A stretch of 64,000 nucleotides of DNA from an uncultured Desulfobulbaceae bacterium. GTDB taxonomy: Bacteria; Desulfobacterota; Desulfobulbia; Desulfobulbales; BM004. Both the position numbers and the translations under genes were made by a program. Location: contig CAMYKS010000023.1 of assembly GCA_947259115.1 (NCBI GenBank), positions 87,193 through 151,192 of the forward strand, in the 5' to 3' direction. A model generated the notes under the pieces. That model was not told the origin of the DNA, did no database searches, and worked only from the letters and a program-made list of their open reading frames with translations. This document shows positions 45,523-54,319 of the stretch, one piece after another. The number at the start of each line of letters is the position of its first letter. Positions within the stretch are counted from its first letter, which is position 1.

Positions 45523-46464
45523 ATGATTCGGCAACAGACAAAAATTTCTCTTTTCATAGTACTTCTGGTATTGGCTATGTTTTCCATGGCCCGGGCTGAA
45601 GTGCTCAAACCGTTTGTGCTTGGCAAAACACCAACTTCTTTTGCTAATCCTCTGAAGGATCCAGGCAGCATGCCGGATGTGGTGGAATACACCAAGGCAC
45701 TACTTACAGAACAGGGTTTCACCATTGTCGGCAGTTACACACCTTTCCCCGCTGCCACTGTTATCTGTGCCAGCCATCCTGACTTAAGTGCTGCTGCAGC
45801 CGGGGCGGAAAACGGCGGTTTTGGTGCGGCCCAGAGAGTGGCTGTAACTGAAGTGAACGGCAAACTGCAAATTTCCTACATGAACCCGGCCTACCTGGGA
45901 ACGGCATATGGCCTGGGCAAGCTTAAATCCATTTCAGGAAAACTCGCAGCAGCATTGGGCCATGAACAGGAATTCGGCTCGGGAAAGGGCATTAAAGAAG
46001 AAAAACTTGGTCCTGGCAAGTATCACTACAAGATGCTGATGCCCTACTTTGACGATATTGACGTACTGAACACCTATCCGGATTACAAGACCGGTGTAAA
46101 AACCGTGGAAGCCAACCTGGCTGCAGGTAAAGGCGGCACCGTGAAGGTGTACCGCATTGATCTGCCAGGCAAAGATGTTTCTGTTTTCGGTGTGGGAATT
46201 GTCCAGGGTGACGGACCGGAAACAGGAGCCAAAGATACTGACAAGGAAATCCTGGACATTATCGATTTTCAGGAGATCCGCTCAACCGCTTATCTGCCCT
46301 ATGAAATAATGGTCCAGGGAAATAAGGCTATTGCCCTGCGCGGCCGCTACCGCATAGCAGTGCATTTTCCCGATACCTCCATGGCAGGCCAGCACGGCTT
46401 TACCAAAATCATGAGTTCACCAGGCGGCATTAAAAAAGCCCTGGAAGCAGCCGCCGGGAAGTAA
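45523..46464 (+). CDS. exported DUF302-like protein of the sulfur cluster
   Basis: 313 residues, signal peptide about 1-24 (FSMARA). The middle (DVVEYTKALLTEQGFTIVGS, then ATVICASHPDLSAAAA) resembles DUF302-type alpha/beta folds, in which an amphipathic helix is followed by a short strand. The second half is unfamiliar. Likely periplasmic. The placement directly after the FadL channel suggests a periplasmic partner for imported sulfur. It is one candidate for the unnamed proteins reported in YTD clusters. GAGGAGGA precedes ATG 45523. Confidence 0.75.
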   Translation: MIRQQTKISLFIVLLVLAMFSMARAEVLKPFVLGKTPTSFANPLKDPGSMPDVVEYTKALLTEQGFTIVGSYTPFPAATVICASHPDLSAAAAGAENGGFGAAQRVAVTEVNGKLQISYMNPAYLGTAYGLGKLKSISGKLAAALGHEQEFGSGKGIKEEKLGPGKYHYKMLMPYFDDIDVLNTYPDYKTGVKTVEANLAAGKGGTVKVYRIDLPGKDVSVFGVGIVQGDGPETGAKDTDKEILDIIDFQEIRSTAYLPYEIMVQGNKAIALRGRYRIAVHFPDTSMAGQHGFTKIMSSPGGIKKALEAAAGK

Positions 46465-46492
46465 GATTTACATCATAAAAACAACATAGAAA

Positions 46493-46526
46493 AGCAGCCG
46501 GGAGCAATTCCCCGGCTGCTTTTTTT
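46493..46526 (+). terminator. terminator at the end of the sulfur cluster
   Basis: AGCAGCCGGG/CCCGGCTGCT hairpin followed by a T-run. Confidence 0.92.
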
Positions 46527-46543
46527 ATGAGGTGCTTAAATGT

Positions 46544-46649
46544 TTGGCGAGTTCATTTTGCTGTTTATGAAAGGATGAGAGTGCTTCGCTATACACTAGT
46601 ATGCGAAGTACTTGAAGACGCAGCAGAAACAGCAAAATGAACTCGCCAA
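46544..46649. repeat. 106-bp foldback with perfect 23-bp arms
   Basis: The arm at 46544-46566 begins TTGGCGAGTTCATTTTGCTG and is exactly complementary to 46627-46649. A second, inner stem (AGTGCTTCGC against GCGAAGTACT) has one mismatch. The right arm ends one base before the stop codon of the transporter gene. It sits between convergent genes, so it may also act as a two-way terminator. Confidence 0.85.
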
Positions 46650-48902
46650 TTAGGCAAAAAGGTCTTCGCCGCCCAGCGAATTCACCAGAATCATGGTCGG
46701 CATTTCATCAATAAAAGACCTGTAATTGGCATGCCATTCAGCTTCATCTGCCTTTTGCGGCAGCTCAAATCCTAAAATCACACAGGTGGCATCTGCTGAA
46801 TATTTATGCAAAACTCTCGAAAAAGATTCATCTTCTAAAACAATTTCAACTTCAGCCTCAACACGGGCAAGTTCGACCAGTTCCTGCAATGCCTGCGCTG
46901 CCTGTTCCTGCCCTGCCTCTTTTTCAATCACCCGCAAAACACGGATTTTTGTATCGGCCCATTCCCAATTCTCAGTTATTAAAAAGGCAAGCAGGAGCAT
47001 GAGTGCTCCGTTTTTATGCCCCCGCCACCAGATATCCACACGTTTGGATTCTCCTAAATCTGGTAACCCCTTTGCTTCAATAATTGCCAGGCTCATACCA
47101 AGCCTTGAGGCAGTTCGCAGCTCATCAATATATTCCTGCCTGCGCTCCATTTTGGCTGACCAGCCGAAAAGAGCCATATTGGGTCGTATAGGCCCAATAG
47201 CTGTGGCCTGCAACAGCATATTAATGCCCTGCTCCAATTTTTCGGCAGCCACCACAACCGGGAATGCAGCGTAATTTTTTTCATTGCAGAACTGGGTCAA
47301 CTGCTGAACAGCCCCAGGCCTTCTTGGAGCAAGTTCAACCAAATCTCCCACCAGAACGTTGGCCAGGTAGACTATGCCGCGCCTTGATTCCATCCAGACC
47401 CCATAGGCAATGATTTCCTCACGGGCCATCGGGTTCCCGGAAAACACCAGGATATTTGGACGCCAATTTTTCGGATCTTCCGGCATGCGTCGCAGCCGCA
47501 ACAGATTATTGCGGGTCTGTTTGTAGATAAACCCACGCCGGGCATCGCCGAATTTAGCGATAAGTCTTCGGGTTTTAAGATACCAAAGCAATAAACCTAT
47601 AATCAGGATGGCAATGAAAGCGGCCAACCAGTTGATCAGGATGGTAACGACCAAACATCCGATGGCACCCAGCAGGGCTGCCAGCCAATGAAAATGACGA
47701 AACTGCGGCCGAAACGACGGGTTGCCGCCAAAATCCTCAATAAAAGCAGCCAGGTTTATCATGCCGTAGCTGCATAAAAAAAACATGGTGATTATTGATG
47801 CTACACCGTTTAAAGCTGCCCCGCCTGATTCATTGCCGGCCCAGAGCAGCACTCCGATGGTTATAACAAAAGTAAGCAGTAAGGCCCTTCTTGGTTCATC
47901 TGTTCCTTTGCTCCCCCTTGCAAAAAAGTGCAGAAACTGGAGGATCCGGTCCCGTGATACCGCCTGCAGCACCCGTGGTGCTCCCAGATAACTGCCGAGG
48001 GCGGAAGAAAGGGTGGCTGCCACAACGCCCAGTGTAACCAGCAGGGACCAGCCGAAAATGGCATTATCATGCAGCAGTTTATATGGAGCTGTTATGAGTT
48101 CCTGTCTCTCAAAAGCCCCTCCGAACAGAACAATCTGGGCAAAATAGACCAGGAAACCGACGGCAACTGCTGCCAAAGTGCCCCGAGGTATACTGCGGGC
48201 AGGATCTTCAAGATCACCCGACATATTGATTCCAGCATCTATACCCGTCACCGCTGGAAAATATATGGCAAAAACCGCCCAGTAGTTGAAAAGAGGCGCA
48301 TTGCTGTCTGTTAAATCAGTTGGCGAGTATTGGGGAAATAAATTCTGCTGCAGTGTATCAAAGGAAAAATGGAGCAGGGCCCCACCTAAAAATGCAATGA
48401 TGGCAAGAAACAGAAACGCCATGATCATATATTGGGTTTTGATGACCCAGCCTGCCCCGAAAAAGGCCAGTGAGAAGAGAATAACAGCTGTTCCCAGGGT
48501 GGTGATCTGAAAATACGGCACAAGAACCGGATACGAATAAACCAGGGCCTCGGCAAATCCCAGAATATAAAAGGGCACTGAAAGGGCCAGGGCAAAAAAA
48601 AGGGCTATGCCGATGGCGCCCCCAAATTCAACACCAAGTACCCGGGATATGATAAAATAAGCCCCTCCGCCGCGTAAACGCATGTTGGTGCTGATGGCTG
48701 ACACCGACATGGTTGTAGTGAGGGTTATGGATTTTGCGATAAGCAGAATCGCAAGCGCACCCAAGACCCCGGCCTGACCAACCACAAAGTTGGCACGCAT
48801 GAACATGATCACACCGAGAATGGTGAGAATGGCCGGTGTAAAAACTCCGCCGAAGGTTCCGAAACGGTTCCCGGTTTTATTTTGTTTTTCAGACTCTGGC
48901 AT
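46650..48902 (-). CDS. SLC12-like amino acid/cation-chloride cotransporter family protein
   Basis: 750 residues. An N-terminal APC-fold transporter of about twelve helices (FGTFGGVFTPAILTILGVIMF, GGGAYFIISRVLGVEFGGAIG, ITGIDAGINMSGDLEDPAR-like segment) is followed by a 270-residue cytoplasmic domain (NILVFSGNPMAREEIIAYG, IGPIRPNMALFGWSAKMERR) as in bacterial cation-chloride cotransporter homologues. Bacterial substrates are mostly unknown. It is the last gene of a three-gene minus-strand transporter block. Confidence 0.9.
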   Translation of the reverse strand: MPESEKQNKTGNRFGTFGGVFTPAILTILGVIMFMRANFVVGQAGVLGALAILLIAKSITLTTTMSVSAISTNMRLRGGGAYFIISRVLGVEFGGAIGIALFFALALSVPFYILGFAEALVYSYPVLVPYFQITTLGTAVILFSLAFFGAGWVIKTQYMIMAFLFLAIIAFLGGALLHFSFDTLQQNLFPQYSPTDLTDSNAPLFNYWAVFAIYFPAVTGIDAGINMSGDLEDPARSIPRGTLAAVAVGFLVYFAQIVLFGGAFERQELITAPYKLLHDNAIFGWSLLVTLGVVAATLSSALGSYLGAPRVLQAVSRDRILQFLHFFARGSKGTDEPRRALLLTFVITIGVLLWAGNESGGAALNGVASIITMFFLCSYGMINLAAFIEDFGGNPSFRPQFRHFHWLAALLGAIGCLVVTILINWLAAFIAILIIGLLLWYLKTRRLIAKFGDARRGFIYKQTRNNLLRLRRMPEDPKNWRPNILVFSGNPMAREEIIAYGVWMESRRGIVYLANVLVGDLVELAPRRPGAVQQLTQFCNEKNYAAFPVVVAAEKLEQGINMLLQATAIGPIRPNMALFGWSAKMERRQEYIDELRTASRLGMSLAIIEAKGLPDLGESKRVDIWWRGHKNGALMLLLAFLITENWEWADTKIRVLRVIEKEAGQEQAAQALQELVELARVEAEVEIVLEDESFSRVLHKYSADATCVILGFELPQKADEAEWHANYRSFIDEMPTMILVNSLGGEDLFA

Positions 48903-48928
48903 TGATCTCTACAAGACCCTAAACATTT

Positions 48929-49774
48929 TTATTCCTTTTGCTGAACTGCAAGAGCTCCGGTATCTCTTAAATAGAGTATGATTTCACGGGGTACATATTC
49001 CAGTGCCAAAATCTCGTCAACACTGATCTCATTGGCCTGCAGCCTTCTTAAGAGACGATCATGAAAGTGCGATTCTGTCTTTGTCTGATAATAATCACGA
49101 TACACAAGCGCTGAGCCAAGTATGACGATAACACCCATCATCATCCAGAAGACCCTATGGCTGATCTCAATGTGAAATCCATCCAGCAGGAGCTTGGTGC
49201 CTATAAAAAAGATGAGCTGGTAGGCAAGATCATCCAGTTTTGGCAGTTTCTCCAGTACACGAATAAAGCCCCCTGCAGCAAAGCGCAGAGAAATGATCCC
49301 CATAATACCTGCAATCCAGACTACTATTAATTTGTCACTCATAGCCACAGCTGTAGTGATACTGTCAATGGAAAAGGCAATATCGGTCAGTTCGACAATG
49401 ACCACTGTTTTCCAAAAGCTAGCAGGTGCTTTTGATGTGGGCTGGTGGGCATCCTCCTTGTAGAAAAAGAACATGTGTTTCATGGCCAGGTAGATGAGGT
49501 AGCCGCCGCCAATGATCTTAAAAGCAATAAAACGTATGAGGTGGGCTGCAAAAACCAGGGCCAAAACCCTGAAAAAGAAGGCCCCGAAGATGCCGTACAG
49601 CAAAGCTTTCTTCTGCTGCTCCTTGGGGAGGGTCCGCACCAGAAGAGCCAGAACCAACGAATTATCAACGGAAAGGATGCCTTCCAGAACGGCCAACGTG
49701 GCAATTGCCAGGGTGTCGGCTCCGGAAAATGCATGCAATTCCTGGACTACCTGCACCAGGACAGAAGTTTCCAT
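48929..49774 (-). CDS. TerC/Alx-family membrane protein
   Basis: 281 residues from ATG 49774 (a TTG twelve bases earlier is in frame but less likely). TerC signatures: LEGILSVDNSLVLALLVRTLP, ELTDIAFSIDSITTAVAMS and an acidic pair in the membrane. The family exports manganese or supports metal loading at the membrane in other bacteria. The C-terminal tail (EISVDEILALEYVPREIILYL) is soluble. It lies between the SLC12-like gene and the CPA2 antiporter on the same strand. Confidence 0.9.
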   Translation of the reverse strand: METSVLVQVVQELHAFSGADTLAIATLAVLEGILSVDNSLVLALLVRTLPKEQQKKALLYGIFGAFFFRVLALVFAAHLIRFIAFKIIGGGYLIYLAMKHMFFFYKEDAHQPTSKAPASFWKTVVIVELTDIAFSIDSITTAVAMSDKLIVVWIAGIMGIISLRFAAGGFIRVLEKLPKLDDLAYQLIFFIGTKLLLDGFHIEISHRVFWMMMGVIVILGSALVYRDYYQTKTESHFHDRLLRRLQANEISVDEILALEYVPREIILYLRDTGALAVQQKE

Positions 49775-49861
49775 ATACAGACCCAAATCTTTTAATCAGT
49801 AAAATTCCGGCAAAGTACCCGGTTACATAATCGCTGAACCTGCACCTTACTGGATTATTTT

Positions 49862-51109
49862 TCACTTCTTCGTATCTGACCAGAGTTGACAGAACTGCTC
49901 CTTCTCATTGCCGCTGCAGGTCTTCATCACAGACCACCTGAGCATAAGCGGGGCCAGAAGGGTTGTAATAAAGGCCATGAGGACCAGGGCGGAAAACTGA
50001 TTTTCTGTCAATAGAGGCTCAGTGATAACTCCTTGCACCAGCAGATTATCACTGAGGGCAATGACAACAGCTACAATGACAAGTTCCACCGCGCCCCTGC
50101 CGTTCATGCCAAAGCCAATGATGGCGGATTCCCGCAAACTGTAGCGGAATGATAAGGCACCAATACCGCAGCCGATAAGTTTGCCGAGAATGGCGGTAAT
50201 GGTGATGGCAGCTGCGAATACAAAGAAGGCAAGATTCCACTGAAAGTGGATATGAAATGCCAGAGAAGCAAAGAAAACCGGCATTAAAAAGCCGTGACTC
50301 AAGCCGTAGAACCTGTCGCTTATGGCGTTATAAACATTATCATGCATTATCTCCTTGCGCACAAACTGGCCGGCCAGAAAGGCGCCTATGACTGTATGCA
50401 GCCCTGCCAATTCAGCTGCGGTAGCCATAACCAGGGCAGAGATCATGGCAAAGGTAAATCCTTTGGCATTGTAGTCATCCAGTTTTCTAGTAAATAAAGG
50501 GATGACAAAATGACCGGCCAGGATGGTGAACGCAAAAAAAGCAGAAACTTTGAGAATAATGATGAAGATGCCGGCAGCTTCCACCGTGCCTGTTTTTACC
50601 AGGCCGAGCAGGACGGAAAGGCCGATCAGGGAGATGATGTCGTCAGCAATTGCAGCTCCCATGATAACATGGCCGATACTGGTCTTGTGTATCTGCATCT
50701 CCTGCAGAATAACAGCCTGTACCGCAATGGCAGTAATGGAGAGGCCTATGCCGATAAAGAGCGATTGGAAGATGGTCCCGCCAAAGTAGCGACTGACGAC
50801 AAAACCCATGGCAAAGGGCAGGACAAAACCGCCGACGGCAACGGCCAATGAAGGCCAGATATGCTCGAGCAGTTCCTTGGGGTCCATCTCCATACCGGCA
50901 TAGAACATGGCAAAAAATATTCCCAGATCGGCAAGGAATGTGATGGCTTCCGAGGGGTGCACGATGTTTAACATCGCAGGCCCCAACAGCAGACCTGTTA
51001 TGAGCTGACCGAGCATGACCGGCAGCCCTAAACGCACAAAGAGTGCCCCCATGGGCCAGGCCACTGCCAGAATAATGAGAAGATTTATTATCAGATGATC
51101 AGTCAGCAT
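49862..51109 (-). CDS. CPA2-family cation:proton antiporter
   Basis: 415 residues, about twelve helices, without a C-terminal TrkA-N/RCK domain, so closer to the short Kef/NhaS3 type. Seen: LPVMLGQLITGLLLGPAML, SITAIAVQAVILQEM, AAIADDIISLIGL with the paired aspartates of the ion site, and GFGMNGRGAVELVIV. Exchanges sodium or potassium for protons across the inner membrane. First gene of the three-gene transport block. Confidence 0.93.
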   Translation of the reverse strand: MLTDHLIINLLIILAVAWPMGALFVRLGLPVMLGQLITGLLLGPAMLNIVHPSEAITFLADLGIFFAMFYAGMEMDPKELLEHIWPSLAVAVGGFVLPFAMGFVVSRYFGGTIFQSLFIGIGLSITAIAVQAVILQEMQIHKTSIGHVIMGAAIADDIISLIGLSVLLGLVKTGTVEAAGIFIIILKVSAFFAFTILAGHFVIPLFTRKLDDYNAKGFTFAMISALVMATAAELAGLHTVIGAFLAGQFVRKEIMHDNVYNAISDRFYGLSHGFLMPVFFASLAFHIHFQWNLAFFVFAAAITITAILGKLIGCGIGALSFRYSLRESAIIGFGMNGRGAVELVIVAVVIALSDNLLVQGVITEPLLTENQFSALVLMAFITTLLAPLMLRWSVMKTCSGNEKEQFCQLWSDTKK

Positions 51110-51362
51110 TACTCTTCCAATACTCTCCGGTCAGCTTCTTTATGTGGTACTAAAGAATTCCCGGATACAGGATATTGCCCTGAAGAAATTTTAAAATATT
51201 TTTTAACAATGGTTAGAATGCTTGCCCCGGCTTGTCAAGAGATAAACATGCACCTCGTCTGAAAAAACCCTTCTCTTTCCTTGTAGCGCCCAACCAGCCC
51301 GGTCTGTTAGATTTGTTTCAGTTGTTCTTTTCGCGTCGTAAACTTTACTGTACAGGTGCCCC

Positions 51363-52169
51363 ATGACCATCAGCTGCATTATCCCGACCAGGAACCGGTG
51401 CAGTATGGTGCTTGAAGCAATTGAAAGCATCAGACTCCAGCACTATTCGGATCTGGAAATAGTCGTTGTTGATGACGGCTCAACTGACAATACCATTAGT
51501 GAAGTGGCGACGCTCTTCCCAGAAGTACATGTTGTCGAACTCCCTGGCGTTGGCCCGGGTAAGGCCCGCAATGCCGGTGTTGAAGCCTCCAGCGGCGATA
51601 TACTCATGTTCCTTGATTCCGATGATCTCTGGTTGGAGCATCACGTGGAGCAGCTTGTAAATACCCTGAACCGCGGTTATCAGGTTGCCTATGGTGTAGC
51701 ACAGACAAGAGATGAAGTTGGGGGTGCGGATTTTCTCATCCCTGAAAATGGTGCAGGCCCCGAAGGCGACTGCTTCCATGCTCTGTTGCGCTGGTGCTTT
51801 CTGCTGCCCTCCACTCTTGCTCTGAAACGTAAGACTTTTCAGGCAACTGGTGGTTTCGCTTCTCTTTCCTATGGTGAAGACTGGATTTTTTTCCTCAAAC
51901 TCGCAGCACAATTTCCCTTTGGTTTTGCAGGCCCTGAACCCCTTACTTTACGAAGACTGCACCGGGGCAGCCTCTGTTTTTTAAGTGACAAGAAAAAACT
52001 TCTTGTTATCATCAAGCAAATGCTTACTTTTCTGAAAAACGAACCGAGGGCAACCACTGCGCATTACAATCATTTTAAAATGCTGCATACATGGACAGCT
52101 GCCCATATGGAACAATGGTCAACTGTGCAGGACTGGTACCTGGCCCTGCGGATGGAGAAAATCATTTGA
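51363..52169 (+). CDS. family 2 glycosyltransferase
   Basis: 268 residues. GT-A fold: ISCIIPTRNRCSMVLEAIES, VVVDDGSTDNT, then the metal-binding LMFLDSDDLWLEHH. A C-terminal substrate region contains YGEDWIFFLKLA. It probably adds a sugar to a surface glycan. Acceptor and sugar are unknown. The stop codon overlaps the folE2 start by four bases, an odd pairing that may only reflect compactness. Confidence 0.9.
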   Translation: MTISCIIPTRNRCSMVLEAIESIRLQHYSDLEIVVVDDGSTDNTISEVATLFPEVHVVELPGVGPGKARNAGVEASSGDILMFLDSDDLWLEHHVEQLVNTLNRGYQVAYGVAQTRDEVGGADFLIPENGAGPEGDCFHALLRWCFLLPSTLALKRKTFQATGGFASLSYGEDWIFFLKLAAQFPFGFAGPEPLTLRRLHRGSLCFLSDKKKLLVIIKQMLTFLKNEPRATTAHYNHFKMLHTWTAAHMEQWSTVQDWYLALRMEKII

Positions 52170-53092
52170 CTACCATCATTTCTGAAGACAAACACAGACA
52201 AACCCTTGGAACCTGCGTCGATGTGCCGGAAGAATCACCCTCATTTCCCATGCCTATTGCAAAAGTCGGCATCTCGGGAAAAACCGTCTGGGTGAGCCTT
52301 GCTGAAAACAAAGGCGGCCATATCCCCTTTAGCGCCAGGATATTTGTCAATCTGGATGGCGGCAGGCGCGGCATCCATATGTCCAGAATTGAACAGGCCA
52401 TAACCTCTTTGCATGACAAGGAGTTTGCCAATCTGCCGGAATACGGAAAGTTACTTGCATCCAAAATTCTGGACCTGCAAAACGCCAAATGGGTGTCCCT
52501 CGAATTGACAGGGCGTCTGCCGTATATCCAACGTACTCCGGTCAGCAAACTCGACTCCATTGACGCCATTGAGGTACGTTTTACTGTGGAACTGGAAAAA
52601 AGCAGGGCCGGAGAGACATTAAAAACAGAGATCGGTGTAGGAGTTCATCACCTCACTGCCTGTCCCTGTACCCTTTCCTACAACGAAGTACTTTTCGAGC
52701 GTCATAATGACCCCTGGCCCCAGGCCACCCATTCCCAGAGATCGAAAACCCAACTCCTGGTGTGTCCTCCCAATGACGCACAACTTCCGCCCTACCAGGA
52801 TTTGCTGGGCATACTTGAAAGTGTCCTGCACATATCCCGGGATCTTCTTAAACGGCCCGATGAAACCGAACTGGTTTTAAAAGCCCATAGATACCCGCAG
52901 TTTGCAGAGGATACTGTGCGTGAGGTGGCACGGGCAGCAGGAGAGAAATTGAAAGCTACCCTGCCGCCCGATACCATGATCCAGATCCATTCGCTCAGTC
53001 TGGAATCTATTCATATCCATGATGTGGAATGTTCCCTTGACACCAAACTCGCTGATATTCTCGCAACCCTGCAATCAACAAAACAGGAGTAA
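52166..53092 (+). CDS. folE2: GTP cyclohydrolase FolE2 (type IB)
   Basis: Converts GTP to dihydroneopterin triphosphate, feeding folate and queuosine (QueD and QueE are encoded at 12606-13623). 308 residues from the TTG at 52166, which overlaps the preceding stop codon. Conserved: MPIAKVGISG, GGRRGIHMSRIEQAI, and the catalytic Cys in VGVHHLTACPCTL. A later conserved HNDPWPQATHSQRS block is seen. The upstream in-frame extension lies inside the glycosyltransferase gene and was not used. Confidence 0.93.
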   Translation: MTTIISEDKHRQTLGTCVDVPEESPSFPMPIAKVGISGKTVWVSLAENKGGHIPFSARIFVNLDGGRRGIHMSRIEQAITSLHDKEFANLPEYGKLLASKILDLQNAKWVSLELTGRLPYIQRTPVSKLDSIDAIEVRFTVELEKSRAGETLKTEIGVGVHHLTACPCTLSYNEVLFERHNDPWPQATHSQRSKTQLLVCPPNDAQLPPYQDLLGILESVLHISRDLLKRPDETELVLKAHRYPQFAEDTVREVARAAGEKLKATLPPDTMIQIHSLSLESIHIHDVECSLDTKLADILATLQSTKQE

Positions 53093-53098
53093 AAATCA

Positions 53099-53635
53099 AT
53101 GCTAAATAGTCCTATTGTGGCTGCAACACCAGGCCTTTATAAAGTCATAGCCCTGCAACCTTTTCGCAAAACAGAGGGAGTCTCCTTTGACATCCTGCCA
53201 AAGAACCTGGTTCCCAAGGTCGATGCAGTGGACAGGGTTATTCACAAAAAAAGTGCCGTTTCACCCGGCCCTGTTGGCGACATCACGGAACCATGGTATA
53301 TGCACCCCCATCAGGATGACAATCTCATCGTGCTCCAGGGCGTTCGGTATGTGGAAATCTATACAAAGGCCCATGGCAGGATAGAGTCATTTGTCGTCAC
53401 CCCGGACCGTATTGAGCATAATAACAGACTTTTATACGATGGTGTAGGGCTGCTTGTCTGGCCCCGAGGTGTTTTCCATCGCATAAAAAGCGGGGATATC
53501 GGTTCTGCTTCAATAAACCTCGCAACCCATTACGAGGGTATCGACATGCGTACCAACTTCAATATTTACGACCTGGATATTGAAACAGGAAAATTCAGGG
53601 TGATCCGCGAGGGACACCTGGATCAAGCCGCGTAA
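53099..53635 (+). CDS. cupin-like conserved hypothetical protein
   Basis: 178 residues. HPHQDDNLIVLQGVRYVEIY and, later, WPRGVFHRIKSG look like the two metal-binding cupin motifs (H-x-H and a distal His) of a single-barrel cupin. No signal peptide. It starts six bases after folE2, so is co-transcribed, but no pathway link is evident. The specific function is not assigned. Confidence 0.72.
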   Translation: MLNSPIVAATPGLYKVIALQPFRKTEGVSFDILPKNLVPKVDAVDRVIHKKSAVSPGPVGDITEPWYMHPHQDDNLIVLQGVRYVEIYTKAHGRIESFVVTPDRIEHNNRLLYDGVGLLVWPRGVFHRIKSGDIGSASINLATHYEGIDMRTNFNIYDLDIETGKFRVIREGHLDQAA

Positions 53636-53748
53636 AAAGCCATTTAATTGGGAGTCAGGGATCGGGCAGGAGTTGTAAATTTTTTATTTTTTGAGTATTA
53701 TCAGTGTATTGGGGCACACATCAATGTTTTGATTATTTACGGTACAGC

Positions 53749-54147
53749 ATGCCTGCAAAGCATAATATAGATAATAAAAACAAGCTGATTACAACAACGT
53801 GGTCTGATACGGCGACAGACAGTGAACTTATTGACGCCCTCACCAAATATCACCGGGAAATTAAGAACAACCCTGCTTATCAGGCTTATAACGAAATCTT
53901 AGACCTCAGAGAAGTTGGAACCATTAAATTAACAACTGAGGGCATAAAAAGAATTGGGGAAATAGCAGTAAAAACTGATCAGGTATATATTAAAACAAAA
54001 CTGGCAATTGTTGTAAGTTCACCCCTGGCATACGGCCTTGCACGAATGTATGAAGCGTATCGCAACTTTGCTCCGAATCCCAATAAGGAAATACAAGTGT
54101 TTAATGAAATAGGTGAAGCACATGAATGGGTCGGAATGAAGACATAA
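53749..54147 (+). CDS. STAS/SpoIIAA-like hypothetical protein
   Basis: 132 residues. The alternation of short strands and helices (NKLITTTWSDTATDSELIDAL, EILDLREVGTIKLTTEGIKRIGE, LAIVVSSPLAYGLARMYEAY) resembles the STAS/SpoIIAA fold, often found as stand-alone proteins in gammaproteobacteria and deltaproteobacteria. ATG 53749 is chosen because the upstream extension to 53704 has odd composition; no strong ribosome site is visible. Role unknown. Confidence 0.68.
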   Translation: MPAKHNIDNKNKLITTTWSDTATDSELIDALTKYHREIKNNPAYQAYNEILDLREVGTIKLTTEGIKRIGEIAVKTDQVYIKTKLAIVVSSPLAYGLARMYEAYRNFAPNPNKEIQVFNEIGEAHEWVGMKT

Positions 54148-54319
54148 CACAATCGTCCAGCCTGCTCAAAAGAGGCGGGGTCCATCATCAACCCGGTGGC
54201 CGGCTGATTAACTCATACGGGACCAGGTTTCCCGGCCGGCAGGAGTGGAGTTGCCGGAATATTCATCAGAAAAAAGTTAAAAGCCCAGGTATTGTTGAGC
54301 AGAAACTCCCGTCCCGGCA

